Notes under the pieces: generated by a model | Database searches by the model: none | Told to the model about the DNA's origin: nothing | The model's input: the letters and a program-made list of their open reading frames with translations, nothing else | Part shown: positions 54,549 to 63,720 of the stretch, in pieces | How positions within the stretch are numbered: the first letter of the stretch is position 1 | Layout of the letters: each line of letters opens with the position of its first letter | Translations under genes and position numbers: made by a program | Source: Roseinatronobacter monicus | GTDB taxonomy: Bacteria > Pseudomonadota > Alphaproteobacteria > Rhodobacterales > Rhodobacteraceae | Length of the DNA stretch: 64,000 nt | Reading direction: 5' to 3' | Assembly: GCF_006716865.1 (NCBI RefSeq) | Contig: NZ_VFPT01000001.1 | Span: forward strand, 1,235,001-1,299,000

Positions 54549-56030
54549 TCAGACGCTCAGGCAGATATACTTCATCTCAAGGTAATCATCGGTCCCGTGA
54601 CTGGACCCTTCGCGCCCTAAACCCGATTGCTTGACGCCACCAAAGGGCGCCACCTCGGTCGAGATGATGCCTGTGTTGACGCCGACAATGCCGTATTCCA
54701 GCGCTTCTTGCACGCGGGTGATGCGGCCAATGTCGCGGGCATAGAAATAGGCCGCCAGTCCAAAGATCGTATCATTGGCGTAGCCAATGACCTGTTCTTC
54801 CGTGTCGAATTTGAACAGCGGCGCAAGCGGGCCGAAGGTTTCTTCCTGCGCCACTTTCATTTTCTGGGTGACGCCCGTTACAATTGTCGGCTCGAAAAAT
54901 GTGCCGCCATTGCCATGTCTGCGCCCACCGGTCAGCACTTTGCCGCCATGGGCGACGATGTCGCTGATATGGTCTTCGACCTTGGTCACCGCCTCTTCGT
55001 TGATCAAGGGGCCAAGTTCGCTGTCATCGCTCAGGCCATCACCGACGCGCAATTTCTCGACCGCAGTTTTCAGTTTCTCGGCAAAGGCGTCATATACGCC
55101 TGCCTGCACATAAATGCGGTTGGCACATACGCAGGTCTGGCCGTTATTGCGATATTTCGACATCAGCGTACCTTGTACGGCTGCGTCCAGATCCGCGTCG
55201 TCAAAGACAATGAACGGCGCGTTGCCGCCCAACTCCATCGAGCATTTCATCACCTGATCTGCCGATTGGCGCAGCAGGATGCGGCCCACTTCTGTGCTGC
55301 CTGTAAATGTCAGTTTGCGCACGATCGGGTTTTCGCAGAACTCTTTGCCGATATCTGACGCGCGGCTTGACGGGATGACCGACAGCACGCCCTTGGGCAC
55401 GCCTGCGCGTTCGGCCAAAACAGCCATGGCCAGCGCAGAGAGCGGCGTCTCGGCGGCAGGGCGCGCGACAAAACCGCAGCCGACAGCCAGCGCCGGGGCC
55501 ACTTTGCGCGCGATCATTGCATTGGGAAAGTTCCACGGCGTGATCGAGGCCGCAACCCCGATGGGCTGGCGGATCACAGTGATACGCTTGTCAGGTTGGT
55601 GACCGGGGATGGTTTCACCATATACGCGCTTGGCTTCTTCGGCGAACCACTCGACGAAGCTGGCGCCATAGGCAATCTCGCCGCGCGCTTCTGCCAGTGG
55701 TTTGCCCATCTCGGCGGTCAGGATCAGGGCCAGATCCTCTTGATTTGCCATCATCAGATCAAACCACTTGCGCAGGATGTTTGCGCGTTCCTTGCCTGTG
55801 CGCGCAGCCCATGCGTGGCGCGCATTCTCCGCAGCATCAATGGCCCGCGCAGTCTCGGCCCGGCCCAGATCCGCCACTTGCGCGATCAAATCGCCGCGCG
55901 CAGGGTTGCGTACCTCGAATGTTGCGCCGTCATCGGCATTGACCCACTCACCGCCCACAAAGGCGCGCATTTCCAGCAAAGTGGGGTCCGACAAAAGCGA
56001 TTTCAGGTCCGTTGATTGGTGGTCAAGCAT
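54549..56030 (-). CDS. gabD: Succinate-semialdehyde dehydrogenase (NAD(P)+)
   Basis: Aldehyde dehydrogenase of 493 aa, GabD-like: oxidises succinate semialdehyde to succinate in GABA/4-hydroxybutyrate breakdown. Visible are the PWNFPNAMIARKVAPALAVG region, FTGSTEVGR, the general-base Glu in MELGGNAPF (about 266) and the catalytic Cys in NNGQTCVCANR (about 300). Near-full similarity to the GabD family supports the name, though other aldehydes are possible. AGGAGCACCT-like RBS precedes ATG 56030. It stands alone between the SDR and the GGDEF genes. Confidence 0.9.
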   Translation of the reverse strand: MLDHQSTDLKSLLSDPTLLEMRAFVGGEWVNADDGATFEVRNPARGDLIAQVADLGRAETARAIDAAENARHAWAARTGKERANILRKWFDLMMANQEDLALILTAEMGKPLAEARGEIAYGASFVEWFAEEAKRVYGETIPGHQPDKRITVIRQPIGVAASITPWNFPNAMIARKVAPALAVGCGFVARPAAETPLSALAMAVLAERAGVPKGVLSVIPSSRASDIGKEFCENPIVRKLTFTGSTEVGRILLRQSADQVMKCSMELGGNAPFIVFDDADLDAAVQGTLMSKYRNNGQTCVCANRIYVQAGVYDAFAEKLKTAVEKLRVGDGLSDDSELGPLINEEAVTKVEDHISDIVAHGGKVLTGGRRHGNGGTFFEPTIVTGVTQKMKVAQEETFGPLAPLFKFDTEEQVIGYANDTIFGLAAYFYARDIGRITRVQEALEYGIVGVNTGIISTEVAPFGGVKQSGLGREGSSHGTDDYLEMKYICLSV

Positions 56031-56252
56031 AGGTGCTCCTTGGTTGTTTCAGTGTCTGCGCGGTGTGGTGCACAGAGCCATGTGTTGGGGCATGAGGAAG
56101 ACATGTGCATCACGCGCCAATTCTTCTACCCCTGCGTACCGGTTTTTGCAGGGCATGTCACGAGGGCGGATATCCGGTGCACCCTTCAAGCAGATCTTAA
56201 CTTCTTGCTGCCAATCTGCAATCCAATGACATGACAGGTGAAAGGGCGCGAT

Positions 56253-57728
56253 ATGCCTGCCGATGACGTGGGTGCAGACACTGCTTCTGACACACAGCGG
56301 TTCTACGCTGATCTGGTGATGCACCATTCCTCTGATGCGGTCATAATTTCGGACCCGCAGCGCAAGGCGCTTTGGGTTAATCCTGCTTTCACGTCGCAAA
56401 CTGGCTATGCAATCGACGATATAACAGGGCGCGATCCGGGCACTGTGCTGCAAGGCCGTGATACGGACGCCGAAACCGGTGCCCAGATAGACGTCGCGTG
56501 CCGACAACGCCATGAAATCCGTGTCGATATTCTAAACTACACCAAAAGCGGTGCCGCCTTCTGGGTCGATTTGAAAGTGACCCCAGTCTATGACGCAACA
56601 GGGCGGCACACGCATTTCATCTCGACCATGCGCGACATTACCGAACGCAAGATGCTTGAGGATCAGAACGAAGAGATGCGCCATGCCGAGGCGTTGCGCC
56701 AATCCGAGCGGCAGTTATTGGCGCTGACCAGCGAGTGGCTGTATTCCTCGAAATCCTTTGATGAATTGCTGATGGTGATAAAACGCGCGATGCACACCCT
56801 CATCCCCGAGGCAGATGGTGCATTATACATTTACGATGCCCCTCGCACGGTTCTGGAACTGGCGATCTCTTGGGGCACGCTGCCTGCCTTTGCCACGCAT
56901 ATCCTGCCGGATGACTGTTGGGCGCTGCGGCGTGGCCGCGCATATGCTTACGGGCTGAAACCTATCGAGTTTGTGTGCGATCATGTCGACAAGCCCGGTA
57001 TGCCTTATTTCTGCCTGCCGGTTGTCGCGCATGGCGAGACGATCGGCCTGATGCATATTGTCTTCGACGGGTTTGAGGAGGGGGGGCTTATGCGCCATAT
57101 GCGCAACGAGGTGTTGCGCAACCGCTGGGACATCTCCTTGATCTGTGCCGAGCAGATCAGCCTTGCCGTGGCCAATGTCCGTTTGCGTCAGGAATTGCAT
57201 GACAAATCAGTCCGCGACCCGCTGACCGGGCTTTGGAACCGCCGGTGGTTCATGGAGCATGCATTGCGCGAATTGACCATGGCCCAACGTGATGCGCGCG
57301 ATCTTGCCCTGATCTCGGTCGATGTCGATCACTTTAAGCAATTCAATGACAGGTTCGGCCATGAAACCGGCGATATGGTCCTGAAAGAGGTGGGGCATGT
57401 CCTGACCCGTGATGCGGGTGACAATGTTGCCCCATGCAGGCTGGGCGGGGAAGAATTTATCCTGCTTTGCGTCGATCATGATGAAGGGGCCGCATACGAA
57501 CAGGCCGAACGCGTGCGCGTCGCAATATCCAAGATTGCATTGACTGTATCGGGCCAACCACTTCCCGCCATTACCGTGTCGGCAGGTTTGGGCGTGCTTG
57601 GGCGTGACGGAACCGCGCTGGAAGACATCATGAAGGCCGCCGATCTTGCCCTCTACCGTGCCAAGGCCGAAGGCCGCAACCGCGTTATAGAACGCTTATC
57701 TCCGGAAGTGACCATCGGAGCCAGCTGA
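56253..57728 (+). CDS. PAS-GAF-GGDEF diguanylate cyclase
   Basis: Cytosolic c-di-GMP synthase of 491 aa. Domains in order: PAS (about 18-130, DLVMHHSSDAVIISDPQRK ... NPAFTSQTG), a PAC-type segment (MRDITERKMLEDQ), GAF (about 170-305), and GGDEF (about 325-485) with active-site loop RLGGEEF. No clear RxxD inhibitory site stands five residues upstream. No membrane span or phosphodiesterase domain. ATG 56253 has AAAGGG 6 nt upstream; GTG 56238 is less likely. Signal unknown; probably redox, light or ligand through PAS/GAF. Confidence 0.9.
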   Translation: MPADDVGADTASDTQRFYADLVMHHSSDAVIISDPQRKALWVNPAFTSQTGYAIDDITGRDPGTVLQGRDTDAETGAQIDVACRQRHEIRVDILNYTKSGAAFWVDLKVTPVYDATGRHTHFISTMRDITERKMLEDQNEEMRHAEALRQSERQLLALTSEWLYSSKSFDELLMVIKRAMHTLIPEADGALYIYDAPRTVLELAISWGTLPAFATHILPDDCWALRRGRAYAYGLKPIEFVCDHVDKPGMPYFCLPVVAHGETIGLMHIVFDGFEEGGLMRHMRNEVLRNRWDISLICAEQISLAVANVRLRQELHDKSVRDPLTGLWNRRWFMEHALRELTMAQRDARDLALISVDVDHFKQFNDRFGHETGDMVLKEVGHVLTRDAGDNVAPCRLGGEEFILLCVDHDEGAAYEQAERVRVAISKIALTVSGQPLPAITVSAGLGVLGRDGTALEDIMKAADLALYRAKAEGRNRVIERLSPEVTIGAS

Positions 57729-58052
57729 CCGCGTGGCGCGCAACCAACGCTGCGTTTCGGGACACGCACAAGGAACAGGCATCCGCCCTATGAGGTGCGG
57801 TTTTGAACTGACCTATCCCTCGCAGCACCACCCGCTATAAATTGACTTCGTTTTCAATTGCTCCTATCAGCAGCCTTGTCGGCAAGGTTGGTCGACGCAA
57901 CGAAACGGCACAAAAATGGACGGCGGTTCCAGTTGGGCGCTCCCGCAGCGTTTGACACATAAGACAAGACAAAAGCAGCGCGAGGCGCGAGCCGCTGGTC
58001 GAGGATAGCCTCGACAGGTGTGCCCCTCGTGCCAAGGCATTAGGGGTTGGCC
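57729..58052 (+). other. 324-bp spacer and mgtE leader
   Basis: No gene of reasonable length. It holds a promoter candidate TTGACT (57842-57847) - 17 nt - TATCAG (57865-57870), which would give a leader of about 175 nt before mgtE, and a hairpin GTCGAGG-ATAG-CCTCGAC (57998-58015). A Mg2+-responsive leader is possible but I do not recognise a known riboswitch. Confidence 0.45.
57842..57870 (+). promoter_or_regulatory. Candidate mgtE promoter
   Basis: TTGACT and TATCAG separated by 17 nt. Good -35, moderate -10. If used, mgtE has a leader of roughly 175 nt including the 57998-58015 hairpin. Confidence 0.45.
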
Positions 58053-59456
58053 ATGACTAAACAGACAACGCTCAGTGATATTCGCTTCGACCCCGAATTT
58101 GACGCCGGTGGCATTGATGCCGGATTCATCGCAGTCGAAGTCGCGCGCCTGTTGCATGAAGGGCAAGAAGGCGCGATTCGCGAGTTTCTGGAAAGTCAGG
58201 AACTTGCCGATGTTGCCGCCCTGATTGACGAATTGGATGACGGTGATGATCTGGGCGTGCTGCGGCTTTTGCCTTTGCATGATCAGGCCGAAATGCTGGG
58301 CTATCTGCGCCCGCGCGCGCAGGTGGATCTGGCAACGCGCATCCCGCGCCGTGAACTGGTGGCGCTCATGACCGCCATGAGCCATGACGAACGCGCCGAT
58401 CTGTTCAAACAACTGGATGAAGAAGCGCAGGAGGCAATCCTGCCCGCCTTGTCCAAGGCCGAGCGCGAGGATCTCCGCCGCCTTGCCGCCTATGAAGAAT
58501 GGACTGTGGGGTCTGTCATGACCTCCGATTATGCAGTGCTGAACCCTGACATGACCACCAGTCAGGCGATCGAGGCGTTGCGCGCGCAAGCGATCGAGGC
58601 TGAGACGATTTACGATTCATACATCGTGAATGAATCCCGCGCCCTGATTGGTGTTATCAGCCTGCGCGATTTGTTGACCGCGCGACCCCGTCAACGCGTC
58701 GGAGAGATTATGGATACCGAACCCGTCTGGGTGCGCGCGGATGATGAACAAGAAGAAGCCGCGCGCCTTGTGGCCCGCTATGACTTGCTCGCCTTGCCGG
58801 TGTTGGACAATAATGACCGCCTTGTCGGGATCGTTACGGCTGATGACGCGATGGATGTCACCGAAGAAGAGGTGACAGAGGATTTCTACAAAAGCTCGAT
58901 CGTGCAGCCGCTGGAAATGTCCGTGGCCGATGCCTCGATTGCGCTGCTGTACCGCGCGCGCATTTTCTGGCTCGTGCTTCTGGTATTTGGCAATATCTTT
59001 TCTGGGGCGGGTATCGCCTATTTCGAAGATACAATTGCCGCGCATCTGTCGCTTCTGTTCTTCCTGCCGCTGTTGATCGCCTCGGGCGGCAATGCGGGCA
59101 CGCAATCGGCTACATTGATGGTCCGCGCCCTTGCAACAGGCGATGTGCGGCCTGCCGATTTCGGGCGCTTGCTAACACGCGAGGTGGTCATCGCACTTGC
59201 ACTGGGCCTGACAATGGCCTTGGCGGTGTCGATGATCGGGGTCTGGCGGGGTGGCCCGGAGATTGCGCTGGTCGTTGCCCTGGCAATGGTCACAATCGTG
59301 CTGATGGGGGCGTTGATTGGCATGTGCCTGCCTTTCATCTTTGCCAAGATCAACCGTGACCCAGCTGCCGCTTCGGGGCCTTTGGTGACATCGATTGCCG
59401 ATGTGCTGGGGGTACTCATTTATTTCACCATCGCGGCGCGGTTGCTGGAACTCTGA
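58053..59456 (+). CDS. mgtE: Magnesium transporter MgtE
   Basis: Dimeric Mg2+ channel of 467 aa. N-domain (about 25-145, helical, with LLHEGQEGAIREFLESQ), a CBS pair (about 150-270, MTSDYAVL and the later IVTADDAMDV), plug helix, and five spans (from about 300: ARIFWLVLLVFGNIF). The SGGNAGTQSATLMVRAL sequence is the MgtE signature, including the pore residues. AGGGG lies 6 nt before ATG 58053. A long leader precedes it. Confidence 0.92.
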   Translation: MTKQTTLSDIRFDPEFDAGGIDAGFIAVEVARLLHEGQEGAIREFLESQELADVAALIDELDDGDDLGVLRLLPLHDQAEMLGYLRPRAQVDLATRIPRRELVALMTAMSHDERADLFKQLDEEAQEAILPALSKAEREDLRRLAAYEEWTVGSVMTSDYAVLNPDMTTSQAIEALRAQAIEAETIYDSYIVNESRALIGVISLRDLLTARPRQRVGEIMDTEPVWVRADDEQEEAARLVARYDLLALPVLDNNDRLVGIVTADDAMDVTEEEVTEDFYKSSIVQPLEMSVADASIALLYRARIFWLVLLVFGNIFSGAGIAYFEDTIAAHLSLLFFLPLLIASGGNAGTQSATLMVRALATGDVRPADFGRLLTREVVIALALGLTMALAVSMIGVWRGGPEIALVVALAMVTIVLMGALIGMCLPFIFAKINRDPAAASGPLVTSIADVLGVLIYFTIAARLLEL

Positions 59457-59525
59457 TCGGCTTGCATTCCCATGAGGGATTGGCTAACTGAGGCCCTCAC
59501 TCGCAGGCGGCACAAGAGGCACGGC

Positions 59526-60608
59526 ATGGATGATATCGCGGAACTGCGCGGCAAGTTTCTGGACCAGATTGCCAGTGTCGCAGATATCGAGGCACTGGAA
59601 TCTGTCCGTCTGGCCGCATTGGGCAAGAAGGGCGAGATAAGCCTGAAAATGCGCGAGCTTGGCCAGATGGATGCCGAGCAGCGCCAACGCGTCGGCCCCG
59701 CCCTGAACGGCGTGAAAGCCGAAATTGATGCGGCCCTCAAGGCCCGCCGGGCAGGGCTGGAAGATGCCGTGCTCGATGCGCGACTTCAGGCAGAATGGCT
59801 GGACGTCACGCTGCCGGGCCGCCCGCGCGCTGCGGGCACGATCCATCCGATCAGTCAGGTGATGGATGAACTGACGGCAATCTTTGCCGATATGGGGTTC
59901 GCTGTCGCCGAAGGCCCGCAAATCGAATCCGACTGGTATAATTTCGACGCGCTGAACATCGCACCCGAACACCCCGCGCGGCAGGAACATGATACGTTCT
60001 TCATGCACCGCAGCGCCGGTGACAACCGCCCTCCCCATGTGCTGCGCACCCATACCAGCCCGGTGCAGATCCGCGCCATGCAAAACCAGGGCGCTCCGAT
60101 CCGTGTCATCGCACCGGGCCGTGTTTACCGCATGGACATGGACCAGACCCATACACCCATGTTCCATCAGGTCGAAGGGCTGGCGATTGACCGCGACATT
60201 TCGATGGCGCAGCTCAAATGGACACTGGAAGAATTCTGCCGCGCCTTTTTCGAGGTGGATGAGGTCGAGTTGCGCTTCCGCGCGTCTCATTTCCCCTTCA
60301 CCGAACCCTCCGCCGAGGTGGATATCCGCTGTTCATGGGAGGGGGGGCAGTTGAAGATTGGCGAAGGCAAGGACTGGCTTGAAATCTTGGGCTCGGGCAT
60401 GGTGCATCCAAAGGTGCTGCAAGCCGGTGGCATCGATCCTGACAAATGGCAGGGCTTTGCCTTTGGCATGGGCATCGACCGGATCGCAATGCTGAAATAC
60501 GGCATTCCCGATTTGCGCGCCTTTTTCGAATCCGACCTGCGCTGGCTGCGCCATTATGGCTTTGCGGCACTTGATCAACCGGCCCTTGCTGCGGGCCTCA
60601 GCCGCTGA
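59526..60608 (+). CDS. pheS: Phenylalanyl-tRNA synthetase alpha subunit
   Basis: Catalytic subunit of the (alphabeta)2 Phe-tRNA ligase; 360 aa, normal. N-terminal coiled coil (about 1-90, [21 protein letters not shown]), class II motif 2 (RNxHxPxFHQVEG form: [16 protein letters not shown]) and motif 3 ([18 protein letters not shown]) are visible. ATG 59526 has AGAGG 6 nt upstream; the 18 preceding open codons are not supported. pheT would be expected downstream, but an IS and glnA follow instead, so pheT must lie elsewhere. Confidence 0.96.
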   Translation: MDDIAELRGKFLDQIASVADIEALESVRLAALGKKGEISLKMRELGQMDAEQRQRVGPALNGVKAEIDAALKARRAGLEDAVLDARLQAEWLDVTLPGRPRAAGTIHPISQVMDELTAIFADMGFAVAEGPQIESDWYNFDALNIAPEHPARQEHDTFFMHRSAGDNRPPHVLRTHTSPVQIRAMQNQGAPIRVIAPGRVYRMDMDQTHTPMFHQVEGLAIDRDISMAQLKWTLEEFCRAFFEVDEVELRFRASHFPFTEPSAEVDIRCSWEGGQLKIGEGKDWLEILGSGMVHPKVLQAGGIDPDKWQGFAFGMGIDRIAMLKYGIPDLRAFFESDLRWLRHYGFAALDQPALAAGLSR

Positions 60609-60617
60609 TCCAGCCGT

Positions 60618-60672
60618 CATTTTCTTGCTAAAAATACTCACGGGGATTTTCAAGGGGGGCGTGCCCCCCTTG
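60618..60672 (-). repeat. Dispersed intergenic repeat, copy 2 (inverted)
   Basis: CATTTTCTTGCTAAAAATAC (60618-60637), the reverse complement of the tail of copy 1 at 10909-10958, followed by a hairpin CAAGGGGGG / CCCCCCTTG (60651-60672, loop CGTG). It lies 10 bp after pheS, where it could also help terminate transcription. Confidence 0.6.
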
Positions 60673-60747
60673 AAGCAGGTGGTTTGGAGGGCGGCAGCCC
60701 TTCAAGTCTGGTCAACTGCCGCTGTCTCCAGATATGAAAAAAGCCCC

Positions 60748-60757
60748 CAAAAATGGG
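60748..60757. repeat. Target-site duplication, left copy
   Basis: CAAAAATGGG directly left of the IS end CTAGGCG; repeated exactly at 62211-62220. If the outer G-C pair belongs to the IS ends the duplication is 8 bp. Confidence 0.85.
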
Positions 60758-62210
60758 CTAGGCGATTCACACATTTCTGAGTTTCCATCCGTGTGAGACG
60801 GATTTGAAGTATTGTAGGCCATGTCGGAATGTAATTGGACCTGGCGGTTTGGATTTTGGGTAGCCGTCCCATCCGCCGAGCTTGGCGATGATCCACGCGG
60901 CCCAGGCAAGTGTTTCCGGCGGGTGAGGGTTTTTCTGGAGCGCGGTCTTGCCTTCGAGTTCGGGCAGGAGAGCATGAAGGGTCTGGATTTCGGAGGATGA
61001 GAAGGCGATTTTGGCGTCTTGCCCGGACTTGCCATCGCGCGCCTGAACGAGTTGCATGATGGTGCAGGCCGCGCGGGCGGCAATCGCGGTCAGCTTGATC
61101 AACCGCTCGGCATTTTCCAGTTGGCTGTCCTCCAGTTGCAACCCCTGTTGCTTCAGGGTGCGGAAGAATTGTTCGATATGCCAGCGTTGCCGGTACCAGC
61201 TTACCGCGCGCCAGGCCATGTCCGCATCCTCGACCTTGTGAGTGGTCAAAAGCCGCCATGAGATGGGCTCGGCGCCCGGTGGCGCATTCACCTCGCTGAC
61301 TTCGATCAGGCTGACCTCCACCGTCTCGGCCAGCCCCGGCTGTCTGGCCAGATTGGCAGGACGCTTGATCGTAACGGGGCCAAATCGGGCCTCAAGTCTG
61401 GCGGTGCGCGCATCGCCACTTGTGCCGTACCTGCCAATTTCAGCGGGGCAGAGGACAGCTTGCCGCCACCTTCCAGGATTGAGCGATCCGTCATGGCACG
61501 GGTCAGGATGTGAAAGCCCGGCTCCGGCAATCGTGCCCATTTCTCATAGATATCGCTCTCGCGATCGCCGATTTCAGTCACCATATGCGCCTGGGCCAGA
61601 ACTGTCTTGGCAGCCTCTGCCGTGCTCAGCCACCGATGCGATTCCTTCTCGGACAGGGGGCGGGCCCGGTGGGGAACACTTACGCGGCCATCGCGTGTCC
61701 ATATCCGGCCCGCGGCCAAACCCAGAATGCCACCCGTCTCGGCATCCACACCCAGCATCGCGTGGAGCAAAACACCGCGCCCAGACCCCTTGCCGATTGC
61801 ACCCAGTCCGCGACTGCGCTCTTTGGTTGTCGAGAAATTGAAGTCGCTGCTGTCCTGAATCGCAAGAATATGCCGCCCCGCGCAGGCTTGCGAAAGCTCC
61901 GCTCCCCAGCCTTCAATCACCGCCTCAGCCGTCACGCGCGGATTGGCCAGAAAGCGCGAAAATCCGACAATCCCACTGCGGCGGCCACCCGCCAGACGCC
62001 GAAGACAGGTGCTCGTGCGCGCCACCATTGCTGCGAGCAGCAGACCCCCCTTTTTGCCAGGCGTTCGTCTCCGAAATCACCCAGCCTCCAGCCTTCCGAA
62101 GTCACCACAGACGCCCTCCCACTTTAGGTAGAGCGATCGAATCATGCGCAACAAAAACGGTCAAGTGCCGAAAACCGGAGCGCACAGCCAAAGATGTGTG
62201 CATCCCTTAG
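60758..62210 (-). mobile_element. IS4-family (IS50-like) insertion sequence, 1453 bp
   Basis: Inserted element between pheS and glnA. Ends: left CTAGGCGATTCACACATTTC (60758-60777), right end read inward CTAAGGGATGCACACATCTT (62191-62210), 15 of 20 matching, and similar in form to the Tn5 outer end. Flanked by the 10-bp direct repeat CAAAAATGGG. The single gene is a DDE transposase with two apparent frameshifts. Removing the element and one repeat restores a perfect terminator stem (AAAAAAGCCCCC / GGGGGCTTTTTT), so the insertion hit the loop of a bidirectional terminator. Confidence 0.88.
60767..62108 (-). pseudogene. IS4-family transposase, frameshifted
   Basis: Tn5-type DDE transposase in three frame segments. 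N-terminal part (62108 to about 62050) reads EGWRLGDFGDERLAKR; a shift in the AAAAAGGGGGG run leads to LLLAAMVARTSTCLRRLAGG and on to about 61400; a second shift near ATGCGCGCACC leads to TARLEARFGPVTIKRP and the stop at 60767. Catalytic residues are intact: Asp in AIQDSSDFNF, Asp in GDRESDIYEKW, Glu in WHIEQFFRTLKQQG; the C-terminus (IIAKLGGWDGYPKSK) matches the IS50 group. About 445 codons in total. Probably inactive unless frameshifting is programmed. Confidence 0.85.
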
Positions 62211-62220
62211 CAAAAATGGG
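62211..62220. repeat. Target-site duplication, right copy
   Basis: CAAAAATGGG directly right of the IS end; identical to 60748-60757. The bases that follow (GGCTTTTTTT) are the right half of the split terminator. Confidence 0.85.
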
Positions 62221-62247
62221 GGCTTTTTTTATCATAAGGGTTCGCGC

Positions 62248-63654
62248 TTAGCAGCTGTAATACATCGCGTATTCCACAGGGTGCGGTGTATGCTCATAGG
62301 CATAAACTTCTTCCCATTTCAGATCGATATAGGCCATGATCTGGTCTTTGGTGAACACGTCGCCAGCCAGCAAGAAGTCGTGATCTGCGGCCAGAGAGTC
62401 CAGCGCTTCACGCAGGCTTGCGCAGACAGTGGGGATGCCTTCCAACTCTTCGGGTGGCAGATCATACAGATCCTTGTCCGAAGCGGGGCCGGGGTCGATC
62501 TTGTTCTTGATCCCGTCAAGGCCTGCCATCAGCAGTGCCGAGAACGCCAGATAAGGGTTGGCTGCGGGGTCAGGGAAACGGGCCTCGACGCGCTTGGCCT
62601 TGGGGCTTTCTGTCCAAGGGATGCGAATGCAGCCAGAACGGTTGCGGGCCGAATAGGCGCGCAGCACCGGTGCTTCAAAGCCGGGGATCAGGCGCTTGTA
62701 GCTGTTAGTCGACGGGTTGGTAAAGGCATTCAGCGTCTTTGCGTGCTTCAGAATGCCGCCGATGAACCACAGCGCTTCCTGGCTCAGATCGGCATATTTA
62801 TCGCCTGCAAACAGTGGCTTGCCATCTTTCCAGATCGACATGTTGACATGCATGCCGGTGCCGTTGTCACCCTTGACAGGTTTGGGCATGAAGGTTGCGG
62901 TCTTGCCATATGCGTCTGCAACGTTGCGGATGACATATTTGTATTTCATGATCTCGTCTGCCTGCTTGGTCAGCGAGCTGAAGATCAGGCCAAGTTCATG
63001 CTGCGCGGACGCCACCTCAGTATGGTGCTTGTCCACTTTCATGCCCATGTCTTTCATGGTCGACAACATTTCCGAGCGCATGTCCTGATTGGCGTCAATC
63101 GGGTTCATGGCGAAGTAGTGACCCTTGACACCAGGGCGGTGGCCCGTGTTGCCCGTGTCGTAATCGGTATCAGTGTTCCAAGCGGCTTCTTCGGCATCAA
63201 CCTCGAAGCTGACTTTGTTGATCTTGTCGCTGAATTTAACGCTGTCAAAGACAAAGAATTCAGCTTCTGGCCCGAAATAGGACACATCGCCGATCCCGGT
63301 CGATTTCAGATAAGCTTCGGCTTTCTCTGCCGTGCCGCGCGGGTCGCGCTCGTATGGCTCATTCGTGTCTGGCTCGACAATCGAGGCGTGAATGGCAAGC
63401 GTTTTCTCTGCGTAGAACGGGTCAATATAGACCGAGTCCAGATCGAAAACCAGTTTCATATCAGATGCTTCAATCCCTTTCCAACCCGGAACGGAAGAGC
63501 CGTCAAACATAAAGCCTTCTTCAAGAAAATCCTCATCGACCAGATCATTGATGATCGTCACATGCAGCATACGGCCACGTGGATCGACAAAACGGATGTC
63601 CAGATAGGCGACATCTTCGTCTGTCATTAGCTTGAGAACGTCAGCTGAACTCAT
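62248..63654 (-). CDS. glnA: Glutamine synthetase, type I
   Basis: Main ammonium-assimilating enzyme: glutamate + NH3 + ATP to glutamine. 468 aa, dodecamer. Visible: FMFDGSSVPGWKGIEASDM near residue 50 (latch/active-site signature), GPEAEFFVFD, the ATP-binding KPVKGDNGTGMHVNMS (about 257-272), RNRSGCIRIP and the adenylylation-site Tyr in SDKDLYDLPPEE (about 397). So control by adenylylation (GlnE) is expected, and PII (glnB) lies upstream in the same direction, 66 bp away. Its original terminator has been split by the IS. Confidence 0.97.
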   Translation of the reverse strand: MSSADVLKLMTDEDVAYLDIRFVDPRGRMLHVTIINDLVDEDFLEEGFMFDGSSVPGWKGIEASDMKLVFDLDSVYIDPFYAEKTLAIHASIVEPDTNEPYERDPRGTAEKAEAYLKSTGIGDVSYFGPEAEFFVFDSVKFSDKINKVSFEVDAEEAAWNTDTDYDTGNTGHRPGVKGHYFAMNPIDANQDMRSEMLSTMKDMGMKVDKHHTEVASAQHELGLIFSSLTKQADEIMKYKYVIRNVADAYGKTATFMPKPVKGDNGTGMHVNMSIWKDGKPLFAGDKYADLSQEALWFIGGILKHAKTLNAFTNPSTNSYKRLIPGFEAPVLRAYSARNRSGCIRIPWTESPKAKRVEARFPDPAANPYLAFSALLMAGLDGIKNKIDPGPASDKDLYDLPPEELEGIPTVCASLREALDSLAADHDFLLAGDVFTKDQIMAYIDLKWEEVYAYEHTPHPVEYAMYYSC

Positions 63655-63720
63655 GTCCTTTTCCCTTTTGGTTTTGAAACAGTGCTTTCAGGGCAGGTGT
63701 CGCCCTGGAATTTTCGATGA

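Noticed and set aside
61306..62028. The two overlapping transposase frames as two separate genes
   Set aside because: They align end to end with one IS4/Tn5-type transposase, so they are pieces of one broken gene.
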